From: an uncultured Clostridia bacterium
GTDB lineage: Bacteria > Bacillota > Clostridia > Oscillospirales > Acutalibacteraceae
Direction: 5' to 3'
Assembly (NCBI GenBank): GCA_946405565.1
Contig: CAMJHU010000141.1
Location: 1 to 6,040 of the forward strand
DNA: 6,040 nucleotides
The position numbers and the translations under genes were made by a program. Positions 1 to 6,033 of this stretch are shown in pieces (the stretch's first letter is position 1; each line of letters starts with the position of its first letter). Below the pieces are notes generated by a model, which was not told the origin of the DNA, made no database searches, and saw nothing but the letters and a program-made list of their open reading frames with translations.

Positions 1-386
1 ACCACCTCATCTTCCGGAATCGCGGTGACCTCCTGTTCGATTACCTCAATCCGCGGATGACGCCGTATCGCGGCAGTCACCTTGGCGGCAAAAGCATTCC
101 GGTCCACCGCCAGCGCACCGCCCGCCGGAACCGCGCATTCATCCGCCACCCGGAGCAGCAGCGATCCCAGCCGCCGCATTTCCTCCTTCATCAGACCCGC
201 TGCCGAATCGATCCGCGCCGCTTTGAGCGAGTTGGAACAGATCAGTTCGGCAAAATCGGGATTTTTGTGGGCGGGGGTAAACTTGACCGGCTTCATCTCG
301 TAAAGCCGCACCTGCACGCCCTTTTCCGCGCACTGCCACGCCGCTTCGCACCCTGCCAGTCCCGCGCCGACAACGGTCACACTCAT
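1..386 (-). CDS. trmFO: TrmFO, folate/FAD-dependent tRNA (uracil-54-C5)-methyltransferase, N-terminal part (cut by window edge)
   Basis: In this family the enzyme makes m5U54 in the tRNA T-loop, using 5,10-methylenetetrahydrofolate as carbon donor and reduced FAD, in the cytoplasm. Only the first 128 codons are inside the window; the usual length is about 435-450 residues. Seen directly: the protein opens MSVTVVGAGLAGCEAAW, an FAD-binding Rossmann start with GAGLAG at residues 7-12. Residues 49-55 read ICSNSLK, and Cys50 sits where the catalytic Cys53 of Bacillus TrmFO is expected. The CSNSLK segment separates it from MnmG (GidA), which shares the FAD fold. The ATG at 386-384 overlaps the topA stop in an ATGA arrangement and has GGAGG 10 bases upstream. 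It is the third gene of a dprA-topA-trmFO unit, an order known from Bacillus. The second Cys and the C-terminal half cannot be checked here. Confidence 0.95.
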   Translation of the reverse strand, partial: MSVTVVGAGLAGCEAAWQCAEKGVQVRLYEMKPVKFTPAHKNPDFAELICSNSLKAARIDSAAGLMKEEMRRLGSLLLRVADECAVPAGGALAVDRNAFAAKVTAAIRRHPRIEVIEQEVTAIPEDEV

Positions 387-2497
387 TCGGCACCTTCCTC
401 CGTTGTCTCGAGATTCCGGCTGTAACCGCACTCCTTCTCGGCGCAATACAGCTTGTTGATTTTCTTGGTCTGCTTTTTATAGAGAATCCTGCCGCACTGC
501 GGACATTTCTCGCGGGTGGGTTCATCCCACGACACAAAGTCGCAGTCGGGATACCGCCCGCAGCCGTAAAACACCTTGCCGCGTTTGGACTTCTTCTGCA
601 CGACTTTCGCGCCGCACTTGGGACATTCTGCATCAATTTCATGGACAATCTTCTTGATATTGCGGCATTCCGGGAAGCCGGGACAGGCAATGAATTTGCC
701 GTAACGACCCGTTTTAATCACCATTTTACGTCCGCATTTCTCACAGACGATGTCGGTTTCCTCATCGGGAATCTTCATGTCGATTCCCTCCATCGCCTTC
801 TTGACGTCGGAGAGATTCTGCTCGAAATCCCCGTAAAACTCGCCCAGCGTCTCAATCCATTCCTTGGAGCCGTCGGCAATGCTGTCGAGATTGCGCTCCA
901 TGCCCGCCGTGAATTTCAGGTTGACAAATTTAGAAAAACGCTCCTTGAGCAGCTTATTCACCAGTTCGCCGAGTTCCGTGGGACGCAGCGCCTTGCCGTC
1001 GCGCACAACGTATTCCCGCCCTACCACAGTTGTGATAATCGTCGCATAAGTGGAGGGACGACCGATGCCGTTTTCTTCGAGCGCCTTGATGAGCGTGGCT
1101 TCGGTATACCGTGCGGGGGGCTGCGTGAAATGCTGCTGTCCGCCGATTTCTTTGACCTTGAGCGGCATTCCCTCTTCCAGCGGAGGAAGTGCGCCGCTGT
1201 TTTCGTCGTCCTCGTCCTTGCTCTCCTCATACAGCACCGTATAGCCGTCAAATTTGACCGTGTAGCCTGACGCCTTGAAAAGATACTTGCCCGCCGCGAT
1301 GTCCACGCTGACGGTATCATGCACGCACTGTGCCATCAGACTAGCGGTAAAGCGTGACCAGATCAGCTTGTAGAGCTTGTACTGGTCCGACGTCAGGCTG
1401 TCCTTGATGCGTTCGGGATCCAGCGAGGGCATGGTGGGACGGATGGCTTCATGTCCGTCCTGTGCGCCAGCCTTGGTCTTGAAGCTGTAAGGCTTGGACG
1501 GGAGATACTTTTCACCCCAGCGATTACGGATATATTCCACGCCTTCGGCGCGGGCGTCGTCGGAAATGCGGAGCGAATCGGTTCTCATGTAGGTAATGAT
1601 ACCCACCGCGCCCATGCCTTCAATCTCGACGCCTTCATACAATTCCTGCGCTACCTTCATGGTACGGCGGCTCTGGAAATTGAGTTTGCGGCTTGCCTCC
1701 TGCTGCAAGGTGGAGGTAATAAAGGGCGGCGCGGGGGTTTTGCGGCGGGTTCCCTTTTTGAGCTTGGACACGGCAAATTCCGCCTGTTCGAGCTCCGACA
1801 GAATCCCGTCCGCCTGCTCTTTGGTGCGGATGGACAGCTTGCCGTCGGCGGCGGTACCGTAAAACTGCGCCGGAAACGCCTTACGGCTGCCTTTGGGGAT
1901 AAATTTTCCCTCAATGGTCCAGTATTCCTCCGGCACAAAGGCACGGATTTCCTCTTCCCTGTCGCAAATCACGCGCACCGCCACCGACTGCACCCTGCCC
2001 GCCGACAGTCCCCGCCGTATCTTCTGCGAGACAAACGGGCTCAGACGATACCCCACAATTCTGTCCAGCAGACGTCGGCACTGCTGTGCGTTGACCAGCT
2101 TCATATCAATGCAGCGCGGATGTGCAATACCGCTTTGCACTGTTCCCTTGGTAATCTCATTGAATGTCACGCGGTTCTGATCATTCAGATCCAATCCCAG
2201 AATATATGCCAGGTGCCACGAAATCGCCTCTCCTTCACGGTCAGGGTCGGTGGCGAGATACACAAAATCGCTTTTTTCCGCTGCCTTCCGGAGCTTTTCC
2301 ACCAGTTCTTCCTTGCCCTTGATGATCTCGTATTTGGGCTTGAAGTCATGCTTGACATCCACGCCCAGACGGCTCTTGGGCAAGTCGCGCACATGACCCA
2401 TCGATGCAATGACATCATACCCCGACCCCAGATATTTTTTGATGGTCTTCGCCTTGGCAGGCGACTCCACAATAACCAATTTCGACAAATCGATCAT
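383..2497 (-). CDS. topA: DNA topoisomerase I (type IA)
   Basis: It relaxes negatively supercoiled DNA by cutting one strand through a 5'-phosphotyrosine. The frame encodes 704 residues, normal for a Gram-positive TopA. A Toprim domain fills about residues 5-120, with LVIVESPAKAKTI (Glu11) and the metal-binding DPDREGE (Asp84, Asp86, Glu88). The active-site motif GIITYMRTDS carries Tyr303 and Arg305. NGIGRPSTYA at 476-485 is another family signature. Three C-terminal zinc ribbons have four Cys each: 585/588/605/611, 625/628/646/652 and 665/668/685/690. No key residue is missing. The gene starts 39 bases after dprA and overlaps trmFO by four bases. Start: the ATG at 2497 has a purine-rich AAAGG only one base upstream. 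The in-frame TTG at 2488-2486 is 10 bases from it and would give MSKLVIVESPAKAKT, closer to the usual TopA N-terminus. The true product may therefore be 701 residues. Confidence 0.98.
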   Translation of the reverse strand: MIDLSKLVIVESPAKAKTIKKYLGSGYDVIASMGHVRDLPKSRLGVDVKHDFKPKYEIIKGKEELVEKLRKAAEKSDFVYLATDPDREGEAISWHLAYILGLDLNDQNRVTFNEITKGTVQSGIAHPRCIDMKLVNAQQCRRLLDRIVGYRLSPFVSQKIRRGLSAGRVQSVAVRVICDREEEIRAFVPEEYWTIEGKFIPKGSRKAFPAQFYGTAADGKLSIRTKEQADGILSELEQAEFAVSKLKKGTRRKTPAPPFITSTLQQEASRKLNFQSRRTMKVAQELYEGVEIEGMGAVGIITYMRTDSLRISDDARAEGVEYIRNRWGEKYLPSKPYSFKTKAGAQDGHEAIRPTMPSLDPERIKDSLTSDQYKLYKLIWSRFTASLMAQCVHDTVSVDIAAGKYLFKASGYTVKFDGYTVLYEESKDEDDENSGALPPLEEGMPLKVKEIGGQQHFTQPPARYTEATLIKALEENGIGRPSTYATIITTVVGREYVVRDGKALRPTELGELVNKLLKERFSKFVNLKFTAGMERNLDSIADGSKEWIETLGEFYGDFEQNLSDVKKAMEGIDMKIPDEETDIVCEKCGRKMVIKTGRYGKFIACPGFPECRNIKKIVHEIDAECPKCGAKVVQKKSKRGKVFYGCGRYPDCDFVSWDEPTREKCPQCGRILYKKQTKKINKLYCAEKECGYSRNLETTEEGAE
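397..401 (-). promoter_or_regulatory. Ribosome binding site of trmFO inside the end of topA
   Basis: GGAGG on the minus strand lies 10 bases before the trmFO ATG and inside the last codons of topA. The trmFO ATG shares bases with the topA TGA (ATGA, positions 386-383). This supports translational coupling and confirms the trmFO start. Confidence 0.8.
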
Positions 2498-2498
2498 G

Positions 2499-2503
2499 CC
2501 TTT
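2499..2503 (-). promoter_or_regulatory. Probable ribosome binding site of topA, favouring a TTG start
   Basis: AAAGG on the minus strand ends one base before the ATG at 2497, too close for normal initiation there. It lies 10 bases before the TTG at 2488-2486. Aligned with the 5' half of AAGGAGG, that gives an effective gap of about 7 bases. No better Shine-Dalgarno match is seen further upstream in the 39-base gap. Confidence 0.45.
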
Positions 2504-2536
2504 CTTTATTCTTGAGCCTTCTCGCTTGTGGGAACA

Positions 2537-3829
2537 CTATTTGATTCCCGTATATCTCTTTCCGGGTAAAATTCGCACCTTACCGTACAGTTCCAGTTCC
2601 GTAAGGCATTTCATGAGTTCCGCCGCAGGAACACCCGATTCCGCGGCAATGTCCTCCGGCTGCTTGGGTGTGCTGCTGAGTACGCGCATCACCTTCATCG
2701 CGTTTTCCGACATTCCCACCGGCGCATTTTTTTCCGGTTCGGGCATACGGTCGGCAGCTGCCTCCATCTCCGTGAGACGAGGTTTGACTCCCTGAGCTGA
2801 CAGTACCGACCCGACCGCTGCAGGATGACTCTTCCGCTTCTCCACCTGCTCCCGTTCCCACTTAGGACGCACGCCCCTGTCATGCACCCGCCTATTCCGT
2901 CCGAAATATTCCAGATGGATTTTATGCGGAAACTGCACCACATAATCCTCCAGCACCCCATACGCGTCTTCAATCGGTTTGGCGCCGTCGAAGATCAGCC
3001 TGTTGACGCCTTTTGCCATCGGACTGCTGACCTGACCAGGCACGGCAAAGACGTCTCTGCCCTGTTCCAACGCCAGATTGGCGGTAATCAGCGAACCGCT
3101 CCTGTCGCCCGCTTCTACGACCACCACCCCCAGCGTCAAAGCCGAAATCAGACGGTTGCGAATGGGAAAATGATAGTTCAGCGGCGGCGCTCCCGGCGGA
3201 AATTCCGAAATGATCGCACCGCTGGCGGAAATCACTTGGCGCAGCCCTTCGTTCTGCATATTATAGCGGGTATTGATGCCGCACCCCAGCACGCCCATCG
3301 TTTTCCCCCCGCCGATCAATGCGCCCTGATGCGCCGCCGTATCGATGCCTCGGGCGCAGCCGCTGACCACAATGGCACCACAGGCGGAAAGATCGCGGGC
3401 AATGTTCATGGCGGTATCATAGCCGTAACGACTGGCGCGGCGGGTTCCCACCATCGCAATACACACCTCGTCGTCAATCGAAGGCCATTCGCCGCTAATA
3501 TACAATGCCGCCGGATAATCGAAAATGTTGCGCAGTCGACTGGGATAGGCGGCATCATCCGGCGTCAGTACCCGATAGCGCAGCCGGGCGCACGCCTCTA
3601 TGATTTCCTCCGCCTGATCAAGCGACGTCTCTTCCATTTTCTTCATTTCGCCCGGTACCAGCAAGCCGCTTAACCGACGCTCGATATCGTCCGATTCATA
3701 TACCGCCTGACACGAGCCAAAATAATCCAGCAGCAGCGGTACTTTCCGACTGCCTTCCCCCATAACCAATTGCAGCCACACACCATAAACCGCATTGTCC
3801 GCTGTCATTTTCTGCTGGGATGAAATCAT
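2537..3829 (-). CDS. dprA: DprA/Smf, DNA-processing protein A (ssDNA-binding RecA loader)
   Basis: DprA binds incoming single-stranded DNA and loads RecA during natural transformation; it is also widely kept in bacteria not known to be competent. The product has 430 residues. About 1-110 form the N-terminal helical region. The Rossmann-like DNA-binding core covers about 110-295, with MVGTRRASRYG (126-136), SGCARGIDTAAHQGAL (156-171), FPIRNRLISAL (221-231), EAGDRSGSLITANLALEQGR (239-258) and VFAVPGQ (260-266). A charged linker covers about 300-370. A C-terminal winged helix (DprA_WH) covers about 374-428, with PEDIAAESGV. The motif usually reads SGLARGID; here Leu is replaced by Cys158. The ATG at 3829 has AAGGAG 15 bases upstream, a long gap. 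An in-frame TAG at 3838-3836 excludes an extension, and Met8 has no visible ribosome binding site. The gene heads the dprA-topA-trmFO unit. Confidence 0.97.
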   Translation of the reverse strand: MISSQQKMTADNAVYGVWLQLVMGEGSRKVPLLLDYFGSCQAVYESDDIERRLSGLLVPGEMKKMEETSLDQAEEIIEACARLRYRVLTPDDAAYPSRLRNIFDYPAALYISGEWPSIDDEVCIAMVGTRRASRYGYDTAMNIARDLSACGAIVVSGCARGIDTAAHQGALIGGGKTMGVLGCGINTRYNMQNEGLRQVISASGAIISEFPPGAPPLNYHFPIRNRLISALTLGVVVVEAGDRSGSLITANLALEQGRDVFAVPGQVSSPMAKGVNRLIFDGAKPIEDAYGVLEDYVVQFPHKIHLEYFGRNRRVHDRGVRPKWEREQVEKRKSHPAAVGSVLSAQGVKPRLTEMEAAADRMPEPEKNAPVGMSENAMKVMRVLSSTPKQPEDIAAESGVPAAELMKCLTELELYGKVRILPGKRYTGIK

Positions 3830-3844
3830 AATCTTCTACGCACA

Positions 3845-3850
3845 CTCCTT
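3845..3850 (-). promoter_or_regulatory. Ribosome binding site of dprA with unusually long spacing
   Basis: AAGGAG on the minus strand is the only good Shine-Dalgarno match before dprA. It sits 15 bases from the ATG at 3829, whereas rpmI, rplT and the methyltransferase gene use 9 and trmFO 10. No in-frame ATG, GTG or TTG exists between it and that ATG, because TAG at 3838-3836 closes the frame. Initiation may be inefficient. Confidence 0.5.
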
Positions 3851-3868
3851 TTGATTGTCGGTATAATT

Positions 3869-3883
3869 GATATATAGTATATC
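3869..3883. promoter_or_regulatory. AT-rich palindrome in the dprA leader
   Basis: GATATATAGTATATC is an inverted repeat around the central A at 3876, with six of seven base pairs matching (GATATA/TATATC arms). It lies between the candidate promoter and the dprA ribosome binding site. It could be a repressor operator or simply low-complexity sequence; nothing identifies a binding protein. Confidence 0.25.
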
Positions 3884-3908
3884 GCGTGAACCGCTTATTT
3901 TTTTGAAT

Positions 3909-3937
3909 ATTTTATGAATAACTAAAAATCTGCACAA
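3909..3937 (-). promoter_or_regulatory. Candidate sigma-A type promoter for dprA-topA-trmFO
   Basis: On the minus strand TTGTGC (3937-3932, three of six matches to TTGACA) and TAAAAT (3914-3909, five of six matches to TATAAT) are separated by exactly 17 bases. Transcription would start near 3902, leaving a leader of about 70 bases before dprA. The 114-base gap is far more AT-rich than the coding sequence and is the largest gap in the window. The -35 match is weak, so this is a prediction. Confidence 0.45.
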
Positions 3938-3943
3938 AAAATG

Positions 3944-4747
3944 TCATTTTCGCAGATAGCCCCGCGTCATTTCCCACATCAGAATCGCCGCGGCGGTCGC
4001 CGCGTTGAGCGATTCGGCACGACCGTTCATGGGGATGGTAACGGATTCGGGGCAGGCGTCAATGAGCGCTTGGGTCAGTCCGTTGCCCTCGTTGCCAATA
4101 CACATGATCGCGCCCCGGAAAAACTGAACCGCCGTCACATCGGAGGCATTCTCACGGGGAACCGCCGCCATCGGACGCATATTCCGCTCCGCCGCTGCCC
4201 GCATATCGCTCACCGGGTCGGATGTGCGGAAAATCGGTATACGGAACATCGCGCCCATGCCGGCACGCAGCGCTTTTGGCGCAAAGCAGGAAGCGCATCC
4301 GTCTGTGAGAATGATACCGTCAATGCCCAGTGCCTCGGCGGTGCGGAAGACCGCCCCCACATTGGCGGGGTCCTGCAGATTTTCCAGCAGCACATACTGT
4401 CCCGTGGTTTTCAAATGGCTCAAATCCTCGTCCACAGCGGGTGCCTTCGCCACCAGAAACACGCCCTGTGTCGATTCGGTATCGCTGAGTTTCGCCGCCA
4501 GTTCCTCGGGAATTTCATATGCCTCGCCGCAGTGCGCCATAAGCTTGTCTATGTAATCTTTGTATTTCTCGCGCGCGGCAGGGGTCACAAAAAGCGCCTC
4601 GCCTGTTACGCCGCTGTTCGCCGCGTCGGCACAAAGCCGCGCTCCCTCACAGATAATGCGTCCCGACCGGCGCCGTTCCTTGGCGCTCCCCATCAGCTTG
4701 ACGGCACGCCGATAGGCGGGATTGTCGCGTGATGTAATCCTGATCAT
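3944..4747 (-). CDS. SpoU/TrmH-family rRNA 2'-O-ribose methyltransferase (YsgA/RlmP-like)
   Basis: The product is a SAM-dependent RNA ribose methyltransferase with the SPOUT knot fold, 267 residues from the chosen start. The N-terminal part (about 1-100) looks like the substrate-binding domain found in RlmB- and YsgA-type enzymes. The catalytic domain has all three SpoU motifs: NLQDPANVGAVFRTA (123-137), CIGNEGNGL (216-224) and IPMNGRAESLNAATAAA (238-254). KALRAGMGAMFRIPI also fits the family. By overall layout it resembles Bacillus YsgA (RlmP, which modifies the 23S rRNA A-loop), but the target nucleotide cannot be proven here. Start: ATG 4747 has GGTGGAG 9 bases upstream and gives MIRITSRDNP, matching the usual N-terminus. 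The frame stays open to a GTG at 4825, but that extension runs through the terminator stem-loop. The gene follows the ribosomal operon and probably depends on read-through. Confidence 0.93.
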   Translation of the reverse strand: MIRITSRDNPAYRRAVKLMGSAKERRRSGRIICEGARLCADAANSGVTGEALFVTPAAREKYKDYIDKLMAHCGEAYEIPEELAAKLSDTESTQGVFLVAKAPAVDEDLSHLKTTGQYVLLENLQDPANVGAVFRTAEALGIDGIILTDGCASCFAPKALRAGMGAMFRIPIFRTSDPVSDMRAAAERNMRPMAAVPRENASDVTAVQFFRGAIMCIGNEGNGLTQALIDACPESVTIPMNGRAESLNAATAAAILMWEMTRGYLRK

Positions 4748-4756
4748 TTGCCTTGT

Positions 4757-4763
4757 CTCCACC
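4757..4763 (-). promoter_or_regulatory. Ribosome binding site that fixes the methyltransferase start
   Basis: GGTGGAG on the minus strand ends 9 bases before the ATG at 4747. The upstream candidate ATG at 4768 begins at the edge of this site and the GTG at 4825 lies inside a hairpin, so ATG 4747 is the best start. Confidence 0.7.
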
Positions 4764-4771
4764 CTTTCCAT

Positions 4772-4818
4772 AGATAAAACCGCGTCGGGGAGCTTCCGTA
4801 AAAGCTGACGCGACGCGG
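4772..4818 (-). terminator. Rho-independent terminator after rplT
   Basis: On the minus strand, CCGCGTCG (4818-4811) pairs perfectly with CGACGCGG (4787-4780). Inside lies a second stem, AGCTT/AAGCT (4806-4802 with 4795-4791), across a small internal loop and a six-base apical loop. TTTTATCT follows at once (4779-4772). It starts 36 bases after the rplT stop and ends 24 bases before the methyltransferase ATG. The U-tract is interrupted by one A, so termination may be partial, which would let the methyltransferase gene be transcribed by read-through. Confidence 0.8.
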
Positions 4819-4824
4819 CTGACA

Positions 4825-4840
4825 CCGATTCGGGAATCGG
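4825..4840 (-). other. Small perfect stem-loop between rplT and its terminator
   Basis: CCGATT and AATCGG pair over six bases with a four-base loop. The hairpin sits 14 bases after the rplT stop and 6 bases before the terminator stem. It has no U-tract, so it is not a terminator alone; it could protect the 3' end of the message. Its role is inferred only. Confidence 0.45.
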
Positions 4841-4854
4841 CAGGAATTCAATAA

Positions 4855-5211
4855 TTACTGGCGGGCTGCCTTTGCAGTCTCTACCAGAGCGGTGAAGGCG
4901 GCGGGATCGCTGATGGCAATCTCGGAGAGCATCTTTCTGTTGAGGGTCACGCCTGCCTTCTTGAGACCGTTCATAAACTGCGAATAGTTAATGCCGTTGA
5001 ACTTGCAGGCAGCGGAGATTCTGGTGATCCAGAGACGGCGGAAATCACGCTTCTTTGCCTTGCGTCCGATATACGCATAGTTGCCGGACTTCATGACGGC
5101 TTCCTTCGCCATCTTGAAATGCTTGCTTCTTGCGCCCCAGTAGCCCTTAGCGAGCTTCAATGTCTTTTTTCTTCTCTTGCGTGTTGCGAGAGCACCCTTT
5201 ACACGTGCCAT
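4855..5211 (-). CDS. rplT: 50S ribosomal protein L20
   Basis: L20 (bL20) binds 23S rRNA domain II and is essential for early assembly of the large subunit; in several bacteria it also represses its own operon by binding the leader or message. The product has 118 residues, the normal length. The very basic N-terminal half begins MARVKGALATRKRRKK and continues through KGYWGARSKHFKMAKEAV. The globular half contains RDFRRLWITRISAACKFNGI and ends with LSEIAISDPAAF. All are hallmark L20 segments with no gap. The ATG has GGAGG 9 bases upstream. The gene lies 62 bases after rpmI and is the last gene before the terminator. Confidence 0.99.
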   Translation of the reverse strand: MARVKGALATRKRRKKTLKLAKGYWGARSKHFKMAKEAVMKSGNYAYIGRKAKKRDFRRLWITRISAACKFNGINYSQFMNGLKKAGVTLNRKMLSEIAISDPAAFTALVETAKAARQ

Positions 5212-5220
5212 TATATGTTA

Positions 5221-5225
5221 CCTCC
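5221..5225 (-). promoter_or_regulatory. Ribosome binding site of rplT
   Basis: GGAGG on the minus strand lies 9 bases before the rplT ATG at 5211, in an otherwise AT-rich stretch. Confidence 0.8.
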
Positions 5226-5250
5226 AATAGATGTTAATCTGAATTTGCAG

Positions 5251-5267
5251 CGCTTCTTCCCAGAGCG
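5251..5267 (-). other. Short hairpin in the rpmI-rplT gap
   Basis: On the minus strand CGCTCT pairs with AGAAGCG with one bulged A, closing a GGGA tetraloop of the GNRA type. It lies 6 bases after the rpmI stop and 25 bases before the rplT ribosome binding site. With six pairs and a bulge it is only marginally stable. Being in the gap before rplT, it could affect message stability or rplT translation, but no function is shown. Confidence 0.25.
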
Positions 5268-5273
5268 GCGGGT

Positions 5274-5477
5274 TTATTTGTAAGGAAGAAGTCTCTTTAC
5301 CTGTGCCACATTGGTCTTGTCGGTAATGGCGACTTTTCTCAGGTTTCTCTTGCGCTTGGTAGACTTCTTGGCGCTGTTGAGCTTGTGTCTTCTGTTGGTC
5401 TTGCCGTGCAGAACTTTGCCGTTCTTCGTTATTTTAAAACGCTTTTTTGCACCGCTGTGAGTCTTGATCTTGGGCAT
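5274..5477 (-). CDS. rpmI: 50S ribosomal protein L35
   Basis: L35 (bL35) is a small basic protein of the large ribosomal subunit. The product has 67 residues, near the usual 64-66. It starts MPKIKTHSGAKKRFKITKNG and contains the typical LHGKTNRRHKLNSAKKS-like stretch. It ends VAQVKRLLPYK, the usual C-terminus. GAGGAGG lies 9 bases before the ATG, the strongest ribosome binding site in the window. The gene sits 27 bases after infC and 62 bases before rplT, the standard infC-rpmI-rplT order. Confidence 0.99.
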   Translation of the reverse strand: MPKIKTHSGAKKRFKITKNGKVLHGKTNRRHKLNSAKKSTKRKRNLRKVAITDKTNVAQVKRLLPYK

Positions 5478-5486
5478 TTGGAATAT

Positions 5487-5493
5487 CCTCCTC
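5487..5493 (-). promoter_or_regulatory. Ribosome binding site of rpmI
   Basis: GAGGAGG on the minus strand lies 9 bases before the rpmI ATG and within the 27-base gap after infC. Confidence 0.85.
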
Positions 5494-5504
5494 GATTGGA
5501 ATTT

Positions 5505-6032
5505 TTACTTGTTGGGCTTAGGCGCAAGGAACATAATCATGCTGCGTCCTTCCAGCTTTGCGGGCTTTTCCACCGTCGCTGCCTCGGTCAGTGCCTCAGC
5601 GAATTTTTTCATGATTTCCAGACCGTGCTCCGGATGTCCCAGCTCACGACCTCTGAACCGAATTGTCGCCTTGACCTTGTCTCCGCCCTGAACGAACTTG
5701 ATCGCCTGTTTGACTTTTGTTTCAAAGTCATGTGTGTCGATGTTGAGCGAGAGCCTGACCTCTTTGATATCAAACGTCCGCTGATTCTTTTTGGCTTCCT
5801 TCTCACGCTTCTGCTGTTCAAAACGGTATTTCCCGTAGTCCATGATTTTGCAGACGGGCGGCGTTGCCTGCGGAGCGATCTTGACCAGATCGAGATTTGC
5901 CTCCGCTGCCCTGTTGAGCGCTTCTGACGAGCTCATGATACCGAGCATATCGCCGTTGGCACTGATGACGCGCACTTCCCTGTCACGAATATCTTCGTTA
6001 ATCTGCACCTGTTGTTCTTTGGCTATGACCAA
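5505..6032 (-). CDS. infC: Translation initiation factor IF-3
   Basis: IF3 binds the 30S subunit, keeps it apart from 50S and checks the start codon and initiator tRNA. The frame gives 175 residues from a TTG at 6032, normal for the family. The N-domain covers about 10-75 (INEDIRDREVRVI, LDLVKIAPQATPPVCKIMDYG, FEQQKREKE). A lysine-rich linker (KEAKKNQ) follows, then the C-domain at about 86-173 (KEVRLSLNIDTHDFETKVKQ, GDKVKATIRFRGRE, LEGRSMIMFLAPK). The start is uncertain. No ATG fits. The TTG has only 3 bases to the GGGGG of the ribosome binding site, while ATA at 6026-6024 has 9 and gives a start like MAKEQQVQINEDIR, close to Bacillus IF3. The frame has no stop up to the window edge, so a start further upstream is not excluded. 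It is first in the infC-rpmI-rplT operon. Confidence 0.97.
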   Translation of the reverse strand: MVIAKEQQVQINEDIRDREVRVISANGDMLGIMSSSEALNRAAEANLDLVKIAPQATPPVCKIMDYGKYRFEQQKREKEAKKNQRTFDIKEVRLSLNIDTHDFETKVKQAIKFVQGGDKVKATIRFRGRELGHPEHGLEIMKKFAEALTEAATVEKPAKLEGRSMIMFLAPKPNK

Positions 6033-6033
6033 G

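Noticed and set aside
1451..2515. A 354-codon open frame on the plus strand opposite topA
   Set aside because: It lies antisense to the well-supported topA sequence, has no recognisable domain, and its composition (many His, Arg, Leu) is that of a complementary-frame shadow in GC-rich DNA.
2825..3673. A 282-codon open frame on the plus strand opposite dprA
   Set aside because: It is antisense to the conserved DprA core, has no domain, and is rich in His, Arg and Gln as expected for a shadow frame.
3938..3950. AAAA-N5-TTTT, resembling half of a ComK box, upstream of dprA
   Set aside because: Only one box is present, whereas ComK sites use two. The gap is AT-rich, so a chance match is likely, and ComK is not expected in Clostridia.
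3932..3952. Possible terminator after the methyltransferase gene (AAAAT/ATTTT followed by T bases)
   Set aside because: The stem has only five A-T pairs and no GC core, too weak for an intrinsic terminator.
3941..4732. A 263-codon open frame on the plus strand opposite the methyltransferase gene
   Set aside because: It mirrors a gene with all three SpoU motifs, and no family resemblance is seen in the plus-strand translation.
5212..5273. L20 autoregulatory element between rpmI and rplT
   Set aside because: Only one short bulged hairpin is present. In Firmicutes the known L20 leader lies upstream of infC, which is outside this window.
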